A stretch of DNA of 64,000 bases, taken from NCBI RefSeq assembly GCF_021390535.1, contig NZ_JAJUXG010000017.1, positions 62,001-126,000 of the forward strand, read 5' to 3'. This document shows positions 37,848 through 45,133 of the stretch, piece after piece (position 1 is the first letter of the stretch; the number at the start of each line of letters is the position of its first letter). This DNA comes from Dyadobacter sp. CY312 (lineage in GTDB: Bacteria; Bacteroidota; Bacteroidia; Cytophagales; Spirosomataceae). The position numbers and the translations under genes are program-made. The notes beneath the pieces were generated by a model. The model was given only the letters and a program-made list of their open reading frames with translations, did not search any database and was not told where the DNA came from.

Positions 37848-38216
37848 ATGAAAAAGTTAATAATGATTGCCGCACTTGTAGCTGCATCTACGTTTGTATA
37901 CGCACAGGAAACAACAGGTGAAAAAGTAAAAGAAAAGACCAAGCAAACTGCGAAAAAGGTAGGTGAAGGAGTTGAAAATGGTGCTGAAAAAGTAGGAGAG
38001 ACTGCCGAAAAGGGGTATGACGCCACTAAAAAGGGAGTGAAAAAAGGTGCTAAGAAAACAGGAGAATTAGCTGAGGATGGCTATGATGCTACCAAAAAAG
38101 GTGTGAAAAAGGGTGCTAAAAAAGTTGGCGAGGTGGCCGAGGACGGTTATGACGCTACTAAAAAAGGCGTTAATAAAGCTGCCAAAAAAGTTGAGAAGAA
38201 AACTGACGATCAATAG
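37848..38216 (+). CDS. Secreted lysine-rich protein with 22-aa repeats
   Basis: A 122-aa protein with a clear signal peptide (MKKLIMIAALVAASTFVYAQ). The mature part is very rich in Lys, Gly, Glu and Ala. Residues 50-115 are three copies of a 22-aa unit, GEtAEkGYDATKKGVKKGAKKt, with few changes, preceded by a degenerate copy. The unit is two 11-residue turns, as in LEA-type or apolipoprotein-like amphipathic helices, and the basic charge also recalls histone H1 tails. No enzyme motif is present. It is monocistronic with a strong terminator. A stress-protective or envelope-associated role is possible but not shown. Confidence 0.8.
   Translation: MKKLIMIAALVAASTFVYAQETTGEKVKEKTKQTAKKVGEGVENGAEKVGETAEKGYDATKKGVKKGAKKTGELAEDGYDATKKGVKKGAKKVGEVAEDGYDATKKGVNKAAKKVEKKTDDQ
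37995..38192 (+). repeat. Three 66-bp in-frame tandem repeats
   Basis: Three consecutive 66-bp units encode the 22-aa repeats. Protein identity is higher than DNA identity, since many third codon positions differ (GCC/GCT/GCT for the Ala of YDAT). This suggests old repeats under selection rather than a recent slippage expansion. Confidence 0.8.
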
Positions 38217-38228
38217 TGAGTCTATTTC

Positions 38229-38274
38229 TAACAATAAAAAATCTACCTCCGCAAAGGCAGATTTTTTATTGTTA
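38229..38274. terminator. Bidirectional terminator between convergent genes
   Basis: A perfect 16-bp stem (TAACAATAAAAAATCT / AGATTTTTTATTGTTA) with a 14-nt loop has A and T runs on both sides. It follows the repeat-protein gene by 12 bp, and its right arm includes the stop codon of the convergent sulP gene (38272-38274), so it can serve both. Confidence 0.88.
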
Positions 38275-39804
38275 GTCCGTCGCTACACGGTAATCGGGGT
38301 CTTCCATAACATTCACATGAATTACTGATGATGCGTTTCTTAAAAGCCTGCGGCAGTCTTCACTCAAATAACGCAATTGTAGTTTTTTACCCGCTTTTGC
38401 GTAGCGTTCGGTCAGTTTGTTCAGGGCCTCAATCCCCGACATATCGGCAATACGGCTGTCTTTGAAGTCAATAACAACAACTCCCGGGTCGGTTGCCACA
38501 TCGAATTTTTCCTGAAATGCACTTACAGAACCGAAGAATAGCGGTCCGTATATCTCATAATATTTTACGCCATTTTCATCGGTATACTTACGTGCACGGA
38601 TCCTTTTTGCACTTTCCCAGGCAAATACCAGCGCGGAGATAATTACCCCGATCAATACAGCAAGGGCAAGGTTGTGCAAAAATATGGTGATCAGCGCTAC
38701 AACTACGCCTACGAATATATCCTGTTTAGGCATTTTGTTTATGATCCTGAAACTCGCCCATTCGAAAGTGCTGATCGCAACCATGATCATCACACCGGTA
38801 AGTGCAGCCATAGGAACCAGTTCAATCACAGGAGAAGCAAACAGAATGATGCTCAAAATGGTAAGCGAAGCTATTATACCAGACAAACGAGCGCGTGCAC
38901 CGGCAGCCAGGTTCACCATTGTTTGTGCGATCATAGGGCAACCTCCCATGCCAAAGAAAAAACCATTCAAAATATTGGCAGCACCCTGCGCCAGGCTTTC
39001 CCGGTTTCCATTGCCTTTGGTTCCCGTGATTTCATCTACCAGGCTCAGCGTTAACAATCCTTCCGTCAGTCCTACTCCGGCCATTATGAGCCCGTATGGG
39101 AAAATAATCCGGAGTGTCTCAAAAGTGAGCGGAACGCGGGGTATATGAAAGGGCGGAAATCCTCCGCCAACTGATGCGATATCCTTAACAAGACGTGTAT
39201 CGATCTGGAAACCAAGTACAACGAAGAACACTACTATAATGGCAACCAGAGAGGGAGGAACTGCCTTCGTAAAACGGGGAAGAATGGTCGTGATCGCGAT
39301 CGTCAGACCAACCAAACCAGCCATGATCATCAGCGGGGCGCCTTCAAGCCACGCGTCGGAACCGGGCTCGCGGGACTTGAACTGATCCAGTTGTGCCATA
39401 AAAATGATGACAGCAAGTCCGTTGACAAAACCATACATAACAGGCTGGGGCACGAGCCGGATAAATTTGCCCAGCTTGAACAATCCTACCGCAATCTGAA
39501 AAAGACCTGCCAGCGCTACTGCGGCAAACACATATTCCATTCCGTGGGAGTTCATCAGAGCGATAAGTACCACAACTGTCGCGCCTGCTCCGCCGGAGAT
39601 AAGTCCCGGTCTGCCGCCGAAAACGGAGGTGACCAGCCCCATAATAAACGCAGCGTAAAGGCCAACAAGCGGAGGCAAACCTGCAAGAATGGCAAATGAC
39701 AACGATTCGGGAATCATTGTCATTGCCACGGTAAGTCCAGCAAGTATTTCGTTTTTGTAATTTATCTTTTGCCTGAAATCGAAAAGATTTAAGTATGACT
39801 GCAT
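38272..39804 (-). CDS. SulP-family anion transporter with STAS domain
   Basis: An inner-membrane permease of 510 aa from ATG 39804; a TTG at 39822 would add six residues. There are about 10-12 hydrophobic helices starting ILAGLTVAMTMIPESLSFAILAG, with the SulP hallmark NGFFFGMGGCPMIAQTMVNLAAGARARLSG. The C-terminal cytoplasmic STAS domain (about 405-505) has VVVIDFKDSRIADMSGIEAL, including the conserved Ser. The family moves sulfate, bicarbonate or dicarboxylates; which one cannot be told. It stands alone between the terminator and a 280-bp divergent gap. Confidence 0.93.
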   Translation of the reverse strand: MQSYLNLFDFRQKINYKNEILAGLTVAMTMIPESLSFAILAGLPPLVGLYAAFIMGLVTSVFGGRPGLISGGAGATVVVLIALMNSHGMEYVFAAVALAGLFQIAVGLFKLGKFIRLVPQPVMYGFVNGLAVIIFMAQLDQFKSREPGSDAWLEGAPLMIMAGLVGLTIAITTILPRFTKAVPPSLVAIIVVFFVVLGFQIDTRLVKDIASVGGGFPPFHIPRVPLTFETLRIIFPYGLIMAGVGLTEGLLTLSLVDEITGTKGNGNRESLAQGAANILNGFFFGMGGCPMIAQTMVNLAAGARARLSGIIASLTILSIILFASPVIELVPMAALTGVMIMVAISTFEWASFRIINKMPKQDIFVGVVVALITIFLHNLALAVLIGVIISALVFAWESAKRIRARKYTDENGVKYYEIYGPLFFGSVSAFQEKFDVATDPGVVVIDFKDSRIADMSGIEALNKLTERYAKAGKKLQLRYLSEDCRRLLRNASSVIHVNVMEDPDYRVATD

Positions 39805-40085
39805 ATGCGGGTGAAAGCTCAATTATTCAGCGAAAATAGTCGTTTTTCTGCTTGCAGTAGAAATTACCTTTCTTTATGAGTCTGTTTAAAAGTGGGATGT
39901 TAAGTTTTTCATATGCCTTGAATTTAGGTACGAGGGGTAATTTTTCTACGTAAAGTTTAAATTTGTAAATTATCAATCTATTGATTTACAGCTGTTTAAT
40001 GTTATTTTTTACTAAGTCGTAAGTTGAAGTTCTGAAATCGGTTTCAGCGGAGGGTTGCAGGCTTGTTGCAGGCACAATATTTTTT

Positions 40086-40646
40086 ATGTTCCGAGAAATC
40101 ACTTTTACTCAAAACAGAACTACCAAACACATGATGACAGCACAACAGCCAGAGTCAACGATCCTCTCAGGGGTGGACATGAACGAAGTACTGATACACG
40201 CTGCGAGGCTGGGAGACACAGCGGTAATCGCAGAACTATTGGATCGAAAGATAGATGTGGATGCCAGAGATTCGAAAGGTTACACACCACTTATTATTGC
40301 ATGTTACAACAATCATTATGATGCGGCAAAGTTGCTGCTGGATGCCGGTGCTGATGTCAATGCGCAGGATACGGGTGGTAATACCGCATTGATGGGCGTT
40401 GCTTTTAAAGGATATTTGGATATTGGCAAGCTCCTGATTGAGCGAGGTGCGGACCTGAACCTGCAACACGGCAACCGTGGCACCGCCCTTATGTTCGCAG
40501 CCATGTTTGGTCGTAATGATCTGCTCCGATTGTTACTTGAAAAAGGAGCTGATCACACTCTAACAGACACCAGAGGGCTTTCCGCCAGCGATCTGGCTGC
40601 ACAGCAAGGCAACGAAGAAGGCATCCGGATTTTGGAAAAAATGTAA
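40086..40646 (+). CDS. Ankyrin-repeat protein
   Basis: A 186-aa soluble protein from ATG 40086; ATG 40131 (codon 16) is a plausible shorter start, since the first 15 residues lie outside the fold. Four to five ankyrin repeats fill residues 33-186 (DSKGYTPLIIACYNNHYDAAKLLLDAGADVNA, DTGGNTALMGVAFKGYLDIGKLLIERGADLN, NRGTALMFAAMFGRNDLLRLLLEKGAD). These are protein-binding scaffolds. In many bacteria a short ankyrin protein sits beside a catalase, but here the neighbours are a SulP transporter and a LuxR regulator. The partner is unknown. It converges with the LuxR gene, leaving 20 bp between stops. Confidence 0.88.
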   Translation: MFREITFTQNRTTKHMMTAQQPESTILSGVDMNEVLIHAARLGDTAVIAELLDRKIDVDARDSKGYTPLIIACYNNHYDAAKLLLDAGADVNAQDTGGNTALMGVAFKGYLDIGKLLIERGADLNLQHGNRGTALMFAAMFGRNDLLRLLLEKGADHTLTDTRGLSASDLAAQQGNEEGIRILEKM

Positions 40647-40666
40647 TTTCAGAATATTGTTTGTAC

Positions 40667-41293
40667 TCAGAATTCCAGCATTCTGGTACGCAGTTCAACT
40701 ACATTTTTTACACCTAACTTGGCGAAAATTGTAGCTTTAACAGTGCTTACCGTTGAGGATTTAAGACCGAGCATTAATGCGATACCGGAAGTTTTCTCAC
40801 CTTCGCTTACCAGCCGTGCTATCTCTGATTCCCGCAGGGATAAGATTCCGGGTGTTTTAAGGGAAATTTTCCTTTGAATCACCTGCTCAATAATGTGTTG
40901 CTGTATGATTGAGCAAAGGTAGTTTTTGCCGGAAAACACCATATTAATGCATTTTATGATTTCCTCCTCTTCGCAGGACTTATCGAGATAACCGCTCACT
41001 TTGGCACGCAACGCTTTCAGTGCCTTGTTGTAATTCACATTATCCTCGTAAATAATGAGAGGTGCCGAAGGAAATGAGGACCTCATTTTGGATGCCTGGT
41101 TAAATCCTTCCCGCTCATGAATATTATTGAGGTGCATAATGATCAGATCGGGCTGAAAGGGCAGCAAATCTCTTTCAATGTTGATGTGCGTTTTTGTTTC
41201 CTGTGTCTGAAGTCCGGGGAAGTTCTTTTGGAGCAGATATACCAGCCCTTTTCTAAAAATAAACTGATTGTCAAGTATGGCTATACGTAGCAT
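40667..41293 (-). CDS. LuxR-type response regulator with degenerate receiver
   Basis: A 208-aa protein with receiver domain (1-125) and a C-terminal LuxR helix-turn-helix (LSLRESEIARLVSEGEKTSGIALMLGLKSSTVSTVKATIFAKLGV). The normal phospho-acceptor Asp after beta-3 is His54 (PDLIIMHLNNI). Only one acidic residue remains in the first pocket (AILDNQ, Asp8), while the Lys is kept (Lys105, YLDKS). It therefore cannot be phosphorylated in the usual way and may respond to a ligand, a partner or its own level. No sensor kinase lies beside it. About 570 bp of non-coding sequence precede it. Confidence 0.9.
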   Translation of the reverse strand: MLRIAILDNQFIFRKGLVYLLQKNFPGLQTQETKTHINIERDLLPFQPDLIIMHLNNIHEREGFNQASKMRSSFPSAPLIIYEDNVNYNKALKALRAKVSGYLDKSCEEEEIIKCINMVFSGKNYLCSIIQQHIIEQVIQRKISLKTPGILSLRESEIARLVSEGEKTSGIALMLGLKSSTVSTVKATIFAKLGVKNVVELRTRMLEF

Positions 41294-41866
41294 AGTAACT
41301 GGAGGTTCAATGTTGAATTGGCTGTGGGTTAGAACAAAAAAGGCAACAAGCCAGCATTCACTGTGTCGGCAGCGTGCGTTGTGAGTTTCTGAATATGCTG
41401 ATGAATAAAGAAAAATCCTTTTAAGATTAGTTCTTTGCGTATGGGTCCCGGTGTTTTCTGAGATTTAAAACTTGTCGGGGGGAAGAGATAAATTGTTGAA
41501 GGCCCAAACGGACCCGGCAAATCGACTGGAAACTGGATTTCGGAAATTTTTAATATTACGTTTCATATTCTACTGATTCATATTGAGGGAAGACCTGGTA
41601 ATTTACACAATACGCTCCGGCCTTGATGTTGTCCATGGTGGAGATAGACGAACGTATACTGTCAAATGTAGCATCTTTATGTGAGTTTTACTAACAATAT
41701 CTTCGCAAATTTCCATTTTTTTATTCAAAGTAATTCTATATGTATGACGAATAATGGGAGGCGAGTTAGCTGTGGTTCAACAACGGGATGTTCCGTTTTG
41801 TAGACTGGCCCGTGTTTCCGCATTGTGCTAAGACGTTTTATGAAATTTATGGAAAACAGGGACTCA
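41294..41866. other. Long non-coding gap
   Basis: This 573-bp stretch lies upstream of the LuxR gene and downstream of the DUF1801 gene, both on the minus strand. I see no supported gene; a 63-aa minus-strand frame at 41329-41520 has unlikely composition. A TACATTTG box reads on the minus strand at 41663-41670, about 370 bp before the LuxR start. It has no good -33 element. A long leader or an unannotated RNA is possible. Confidence 0.4.
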
Positions 41867-42229
41867 TTATTTCATTCCTGCCTCAACCCGCTTCACACGC
41901 CAGGCCACGATCTCCGCAATGAGGTCTAAGGGTATGGGTTGGCTATACGGGAATTGAATTGAACCCTTACCGGTTTTGTAAGCAGATAGATCACGCTCAA
42001 ATACATCGTTCGCAGTAGGTGCAGGATAAAAACCAATGTGGTTATTGAATGCAGCAAAGTGAACCAGATTACTCCTGAAAATAAAAGTTGGCATGTTGTA
42101 CTTAATGGCTTCGGTAGCCTCGGGAACCGTGTTTTGGATCGCGGTCCGGATATCCTGTAAAATCTTTTGGATATCGGATGGAAATCCGGCAATATACTCG
42201 TCGATATTGGAAGATTTAGCGGCAGCCAT
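41867..42229 (-). CDS. DUF1801 (YdhG-like) protein
   Basis: A 120-aa protein with the DUF1801 pattern: IDEYIAGFPSDIQKILQDIRTAIQNTVPEATEAIKYNMPTF, then HFAAFNNHIGFYPAP and a C-terminal KGSIQFPYSQPIPLDLIAEIVAWRV. The fold is a small alpha/beta frataxin-like domain; some members have been suggested to handle iron, but most are uncharacterised. No signal peptide. It is divergent from the metallophosphoesterase gene and has no operon partner. Confidence 0.9.
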   Translation of the reverse strand: MAAAKSSNIDEYIAGFPSDIQKILQDIRTAIQNTVPEATEAIKYNMPTFIFRSNLVHFAAFNNHIGFYPAPTANDVFERDLSAYKTGKGSIQFPYSQPIPLDLIAEIVAWRVKRVEAGMK

Positions 42230-42439
42230 CGGCAGATTATATCAGATAAGAAAGGAATGTATTGGAGCCTTTCATGAACTCAATTTCCGGTGAAAATTAC
42301 AAGGATATCCGGGTCAGTTGTTTGGTACTATGTTGTGTAAATTTATTGCTATTCTGACTAAAAATTACTTTTGGATTGAATATATCGGTTTTTGTTACGT
42401 TTTCGGGCGCTGTTTTCAGTTTCCTACACGCAAGTTTTG

Positions 42440-42447
42440 TAATTTTG
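42440..42447 (+). promoter_or_regulatory. TAATTTTG box very close to the metallophosphoesterase start
   Basis: The box matches TAnnTTTG and ends only seven bases before the ATG at 42455. If it is a real -7 element the transcript would be leaderless or nearly so. The -33 position has TTTTC about 22 bp upstream, a poor match. Confidence 0.4.
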
Positions 42448-42454
42448 GTACACT

Positions 42455-43582
42455 ATGTTATCAAGTGCTACTCAGAAATATTCAATTCCGGTAATTAAAA
42501 AGGATCAGCCGGACGACAATCACAAGTTTCAGAACTTACCAGAACCTACCGGTCCATACCCATATCGTCTATCGCTCGAAAACGCTAATATTTTTCCGGC
42601 GGCGGACAAAATGGTGTTCCATATGGTGGGTGACACAGGTAGTCTTCGCAGTCCCGATTTTCAAAAGCTCGTTGCCGGACAAATGGAAGAGCAGTTTTCA
42701 GGAGTTGCGGAGCGCGACCAGCCTGCATTCTTGTATCATTTGGGTGACGTTGTTTATAACCACGGCGAGGTGGAACGTTACCAAAGACAGTTTTTTGAAC
42801 CTTACCAAAATTACCCAAGACCAATATTTGCCATTCCTGGGAATCATGATAGCGACGTTAATCCGGACAACCCCGTTTCATACCGCAGTCTGGATGCGTT
42901 TACAAAAGTTTTTTGTACTCCAAATGCCGGAAGTATTGCTTTCAGTGGAGGCAACAGACGGCAAAGCATGACGCAGCCCAATGTCTATTGGACTTTGGAA
43001 ACGCCGCTGGTCAATTTCATAGGCTTGCATGGCAATGTGACTAAATTTGGTAGTATCACTGCCGAACAAAAGGAATGGTTTATCAACGAGCTAAAATGGG
43101 CAGGAAAGCAAAGGCCGGAAAAGGCTCTGATCGTTTGCATACATCACGCACCGTTTTCTGCCGACATCAATCATGGAGCAAGCATTCCCATGATCGAATT
43201 TTTTGAAAGCGCTTACAAGGAAACCGGCGTTAAGCCTGATATCGTTTTTAGTGGCCATGTGCATAATTATCAGCGTTTTGCGAAGAAATACGACGACGGG
43301 ACAGTGGTTCCTTTTATAGTGGCAGGAGCCGGTGGATACGATGAACTGCATCCGGTGGCACTCCTGAGCGACGATCGGTTTACCCCAGACAGCCCGTTAT
43401 TTGAGGGAGTAACCCTTGAAAATTTTTGCGATACAAAACATGGTTTTTTAAAGGTAAGTGTCGAAAAGAAAACAGAAGGAGTGGAAATAGCGGTGGAGTA
43501 TTATACCATTCCTCACGAAAAAATCATGGAAACATTTGATCCTGCACCTTTGGCAGATGCCTATCGGTTTATAGTGAAATAG
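42455..43582 (+). CDS. Calcineurin-like metallophosphoesterase
   Basis: A 375-aa protein with the full metallophosphoesterase motif series: VGDTGS (in place of GDxH), LYHLGDVVYNHG, IPGNHDSD, IHHAPF and FSGHVHNYQRF. These residues bind two metals and the phosphate. There is no signal peptide, so it is probably cytosolic. The likely reaction is hydrolysis of a phosphomono- or diester, but no substrate is evident. The first 45 residues are an extension rich in Pro before the core. A bidirectional terminator follows. Confidence 0.9.
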   Translation: MLSSATQKYSIPVIKKDQPDDNHKFQNLPEPTGPYPYRLSLENANIFPAADKMVFHMVGDTGSLRSPDFQKLVAGQMEEQFSGVAERDQPAFLYHLGDVVYNHGEVERYQRQFFEPYQNYPRPIFAIPGNHDSDVNPDNPVSYRSLDAFTKVFCTPNAGSIAFSGGNRRQSMTQPNVYWTLETPLVNFIGLHGNVTKFGSITAEQKEWFINELKWAGKQRPEKALIVCIHHAPFSADINHGASIPMIEFFESAYKETGVKPDIVFSGHVHNYQRFAKKYDDGTVVPFIVAGAGGYDELHPVALLSDDRFTPDSPLFEGVTLENFCDTKHGFLKVSVEKKTEGVEIAVEYYTIPHEKIMETFDPAPLADAYRFIVK

Positions 43583-43610
43583 AATCTTATTGTCGATTTC
43601 ATTAAGAAAT

Positions 43611-43644
43611 AAAAATCCGCCCGAGGTAATTCAGGCGGATTTTT
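43611..43644. terminator. Bidirectional terminator between convergent genes
   Basis: A perfect 11-bp stem (AAAAATCCGCC / GGCGGATTTTT) with a 12-nt loop lies 28 bp after the metallophosphoesterase stop and 50 bp from the stop of the convergent protease gene. It carries A/T runs on both sides. Confidence 0.88.
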
Positions 43645-43694
43645 ATTTGCTTTGGATTGGCTCATATACGAACCAGAAACTGTATAACAAATTT

Positions 43695-44777
43695 CTAGTA
43701 AACCATCACGGATCCGCTTCCTCCCTGTGTTGAGTAATATAGTCGGACACGTATCACATATTCCCTGCCTTTGAGAAGCCGAAGGTGAATTTTTGAATTA
43801 AAATCCGTTCCACTGTCATCGTCTCCTGACATGTAGACATCCTGTCCGTTGATCCGTTCAAAAAGAACCATGAGCGTGTCCATCGTGCCAAAAGTTTCAA
43901 TTTTGTATTTGCGGGACATGGTTGGTTTAAAAATAAAATTCTTCTGTTCTCCCGGTTTGATATCCATGAGTTCAGATTTTGATAACTTTAACTGAACGTA
44001 ATCTGTCTGGGTAAGGGGTGGATATATTTTTTTAATAAATTCCTTGTCTTTTGCAGATAAACCACCAGCGGGATCAATCCCGTTTCGGAAAGCCGCCGGT
44101 TCCAGAATCATTCCAGGTCCAAATGGATAATGCATCACAGAATTGGGATCATGAACGGTACCTTCAACCTGATTCGCCGGTATTTTTCGGATGATGTTAT
44201 GATAAGTGGTTTCTCTCGACCAGCTGTTTGGTGGTTGTGCCAAGGCATTGTATACAGCTTCTTCATCCCAAACGATCCCCGCAAACGGATTTTGGTGTTC
44301 ATGTGGTGCACCAAGCGTGTGACCAATTTCGTGGATGGCGGTATCTATTTCGTCGCTAATATCCCAGCCAAAATTCATAGTGCGTTCGTCAAAGCTTGGC
44401 ACTGCATCAATAATGTCACGTCCCACATACGACCAGGAACCATCACCTCTTAGAAAGCCAATGCGGATTTCCGCGTCCGTTCTGTCATTGGTTTCCTCAA
44501 ATTCCAGCCCTATTCCCTGGCTTTTCCAGGCAGTAAATGCTTGTTTTACCACATTAATCTCAGCAGCATTTCCCCGCCAGGTAGCAGGCGATCCATCGTT
44601 TGCGTTAAAAAAATAGTATTTCAGTTTTGTACCATTCACCCATTTTTTGACCATCAGAATGATCATCCTTTGCCTTCCCTCCGCTACTCCGGGAGAGAAA
44701 GTGACAGGTAGCGGTGTAACTAGCGTGCAATAGTGCGGAGTGGCAGTTGCGCCGGCGGTAGCTTTGTTTGTTGGCAT
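43695..44777 (-). CDS. Astacin-like (M12A) metalloprotease with C-terminal PPC-like domain
   Basis: A 360-aa zinc protease. The metal site HEIGHTLGAPHEH (His149, Glu150, His153, His159) is the HExxHxxGxxH(E) signature of metzincins, and the astacin-type Met-turn is SVMHYPF (Met215, Tyr217). Residues about 40-135 form the N-terminal protease lobe (AAEINVVKQAFTAWKSQGIGLEF). Residues about 265-360 are a beta-sandwich like bacterial pre-peptidase C-terminal domains (SRKYKIETFGTMDTLMVLFE, MSGDDDSGTDFNSKIHLRLLKGREYVIRVRLY). No signal peptide or pro-domain is seen, unusual for this class. A TAAGTTTG box at 44836-44843 (minus) is a possible promoter. Confidence 0.88.
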   Translation of the reverse strand: MPTNKATAGATATPHYCTLVTPLPVTFSPGVAEGRQRMIILMVKKWVNGTKLKYYFFNANDGSPATWRGNAAEINVVKQAFTAWKSQGIGLEFEETNDRTDAEIRIGFLRGDGSWSYVGRDIIDAVPSFDERTMNFGWDISDEIDTAIHEIGHTLGAPHEHQNPFAGIVWDEEAVYNALAQPPNSWSRETTYHNIIRKIPANQVEGTVHDPNSVMHYPFGPGMILEPAAFRNGIDPAGGLSAKDKEFIKKIYPPLTQTDYVQLKLSKSELMDIKPGEQKNFIFKPTMSRKYKIETFGTMDTLMVLFERINGQDVYMSGDDDSGTDFNSKIHLRLLKGREYVIRVRLYYSTQGGSGSVMVY

Positions 44778-45133
44778 GTTGTTGCTGCGTTTAAGTGTGG
44801 AAGAGTGTTTTGAAGAGTATTTTTTTTTGTTGAATCAAACTTAGTCATTCAACTAGCGGTCTGCATTACCCTTAAATAGTTTTATATCAGATACTTATTT
44901 AATGGTGGAAAGCGGAATTTATGATTGATGATTCAGTTAAATTGAATTGAACCAAGCTGTTTGGCATCATCATGAAAACCTTCCGGATATTGATATTTTG
45001 ATTGCAGGAAATCATTTGCGGGTATACCGAATGGACTATCACCAATGATTTCGAGTATATATGATGTTTTGTATAATTTAAATATATTATAAAACTATAT
45101 TTTTGTTATGTAGAATTCCTATCCCTTGAATTG
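44778..45133. promoter_or_regulatory. Divergent regulatory gap between protease and cytochrome genes
   Basis: These 356 bp separate two divergent genes. On the plus side TATTTTTG at 45098-45105 matches TAnnTTTG and leaves a leader of about 20 nt; a TTTTG lies 26 bp upstream, rather far. On the minus side TAAGTTTG at 44836-44843 lies 59 bp before the protease start. The rest is AT-rich with no frame or hairpin that I can support. Confidence 0.4.

Noticed and set aside
41329..41520. 63-aa minus-strand frame in the long gap before the LuxR gene
   Set aside because: Low-complexity, Pro/Phe-rich and without start context; no support beyond being open.
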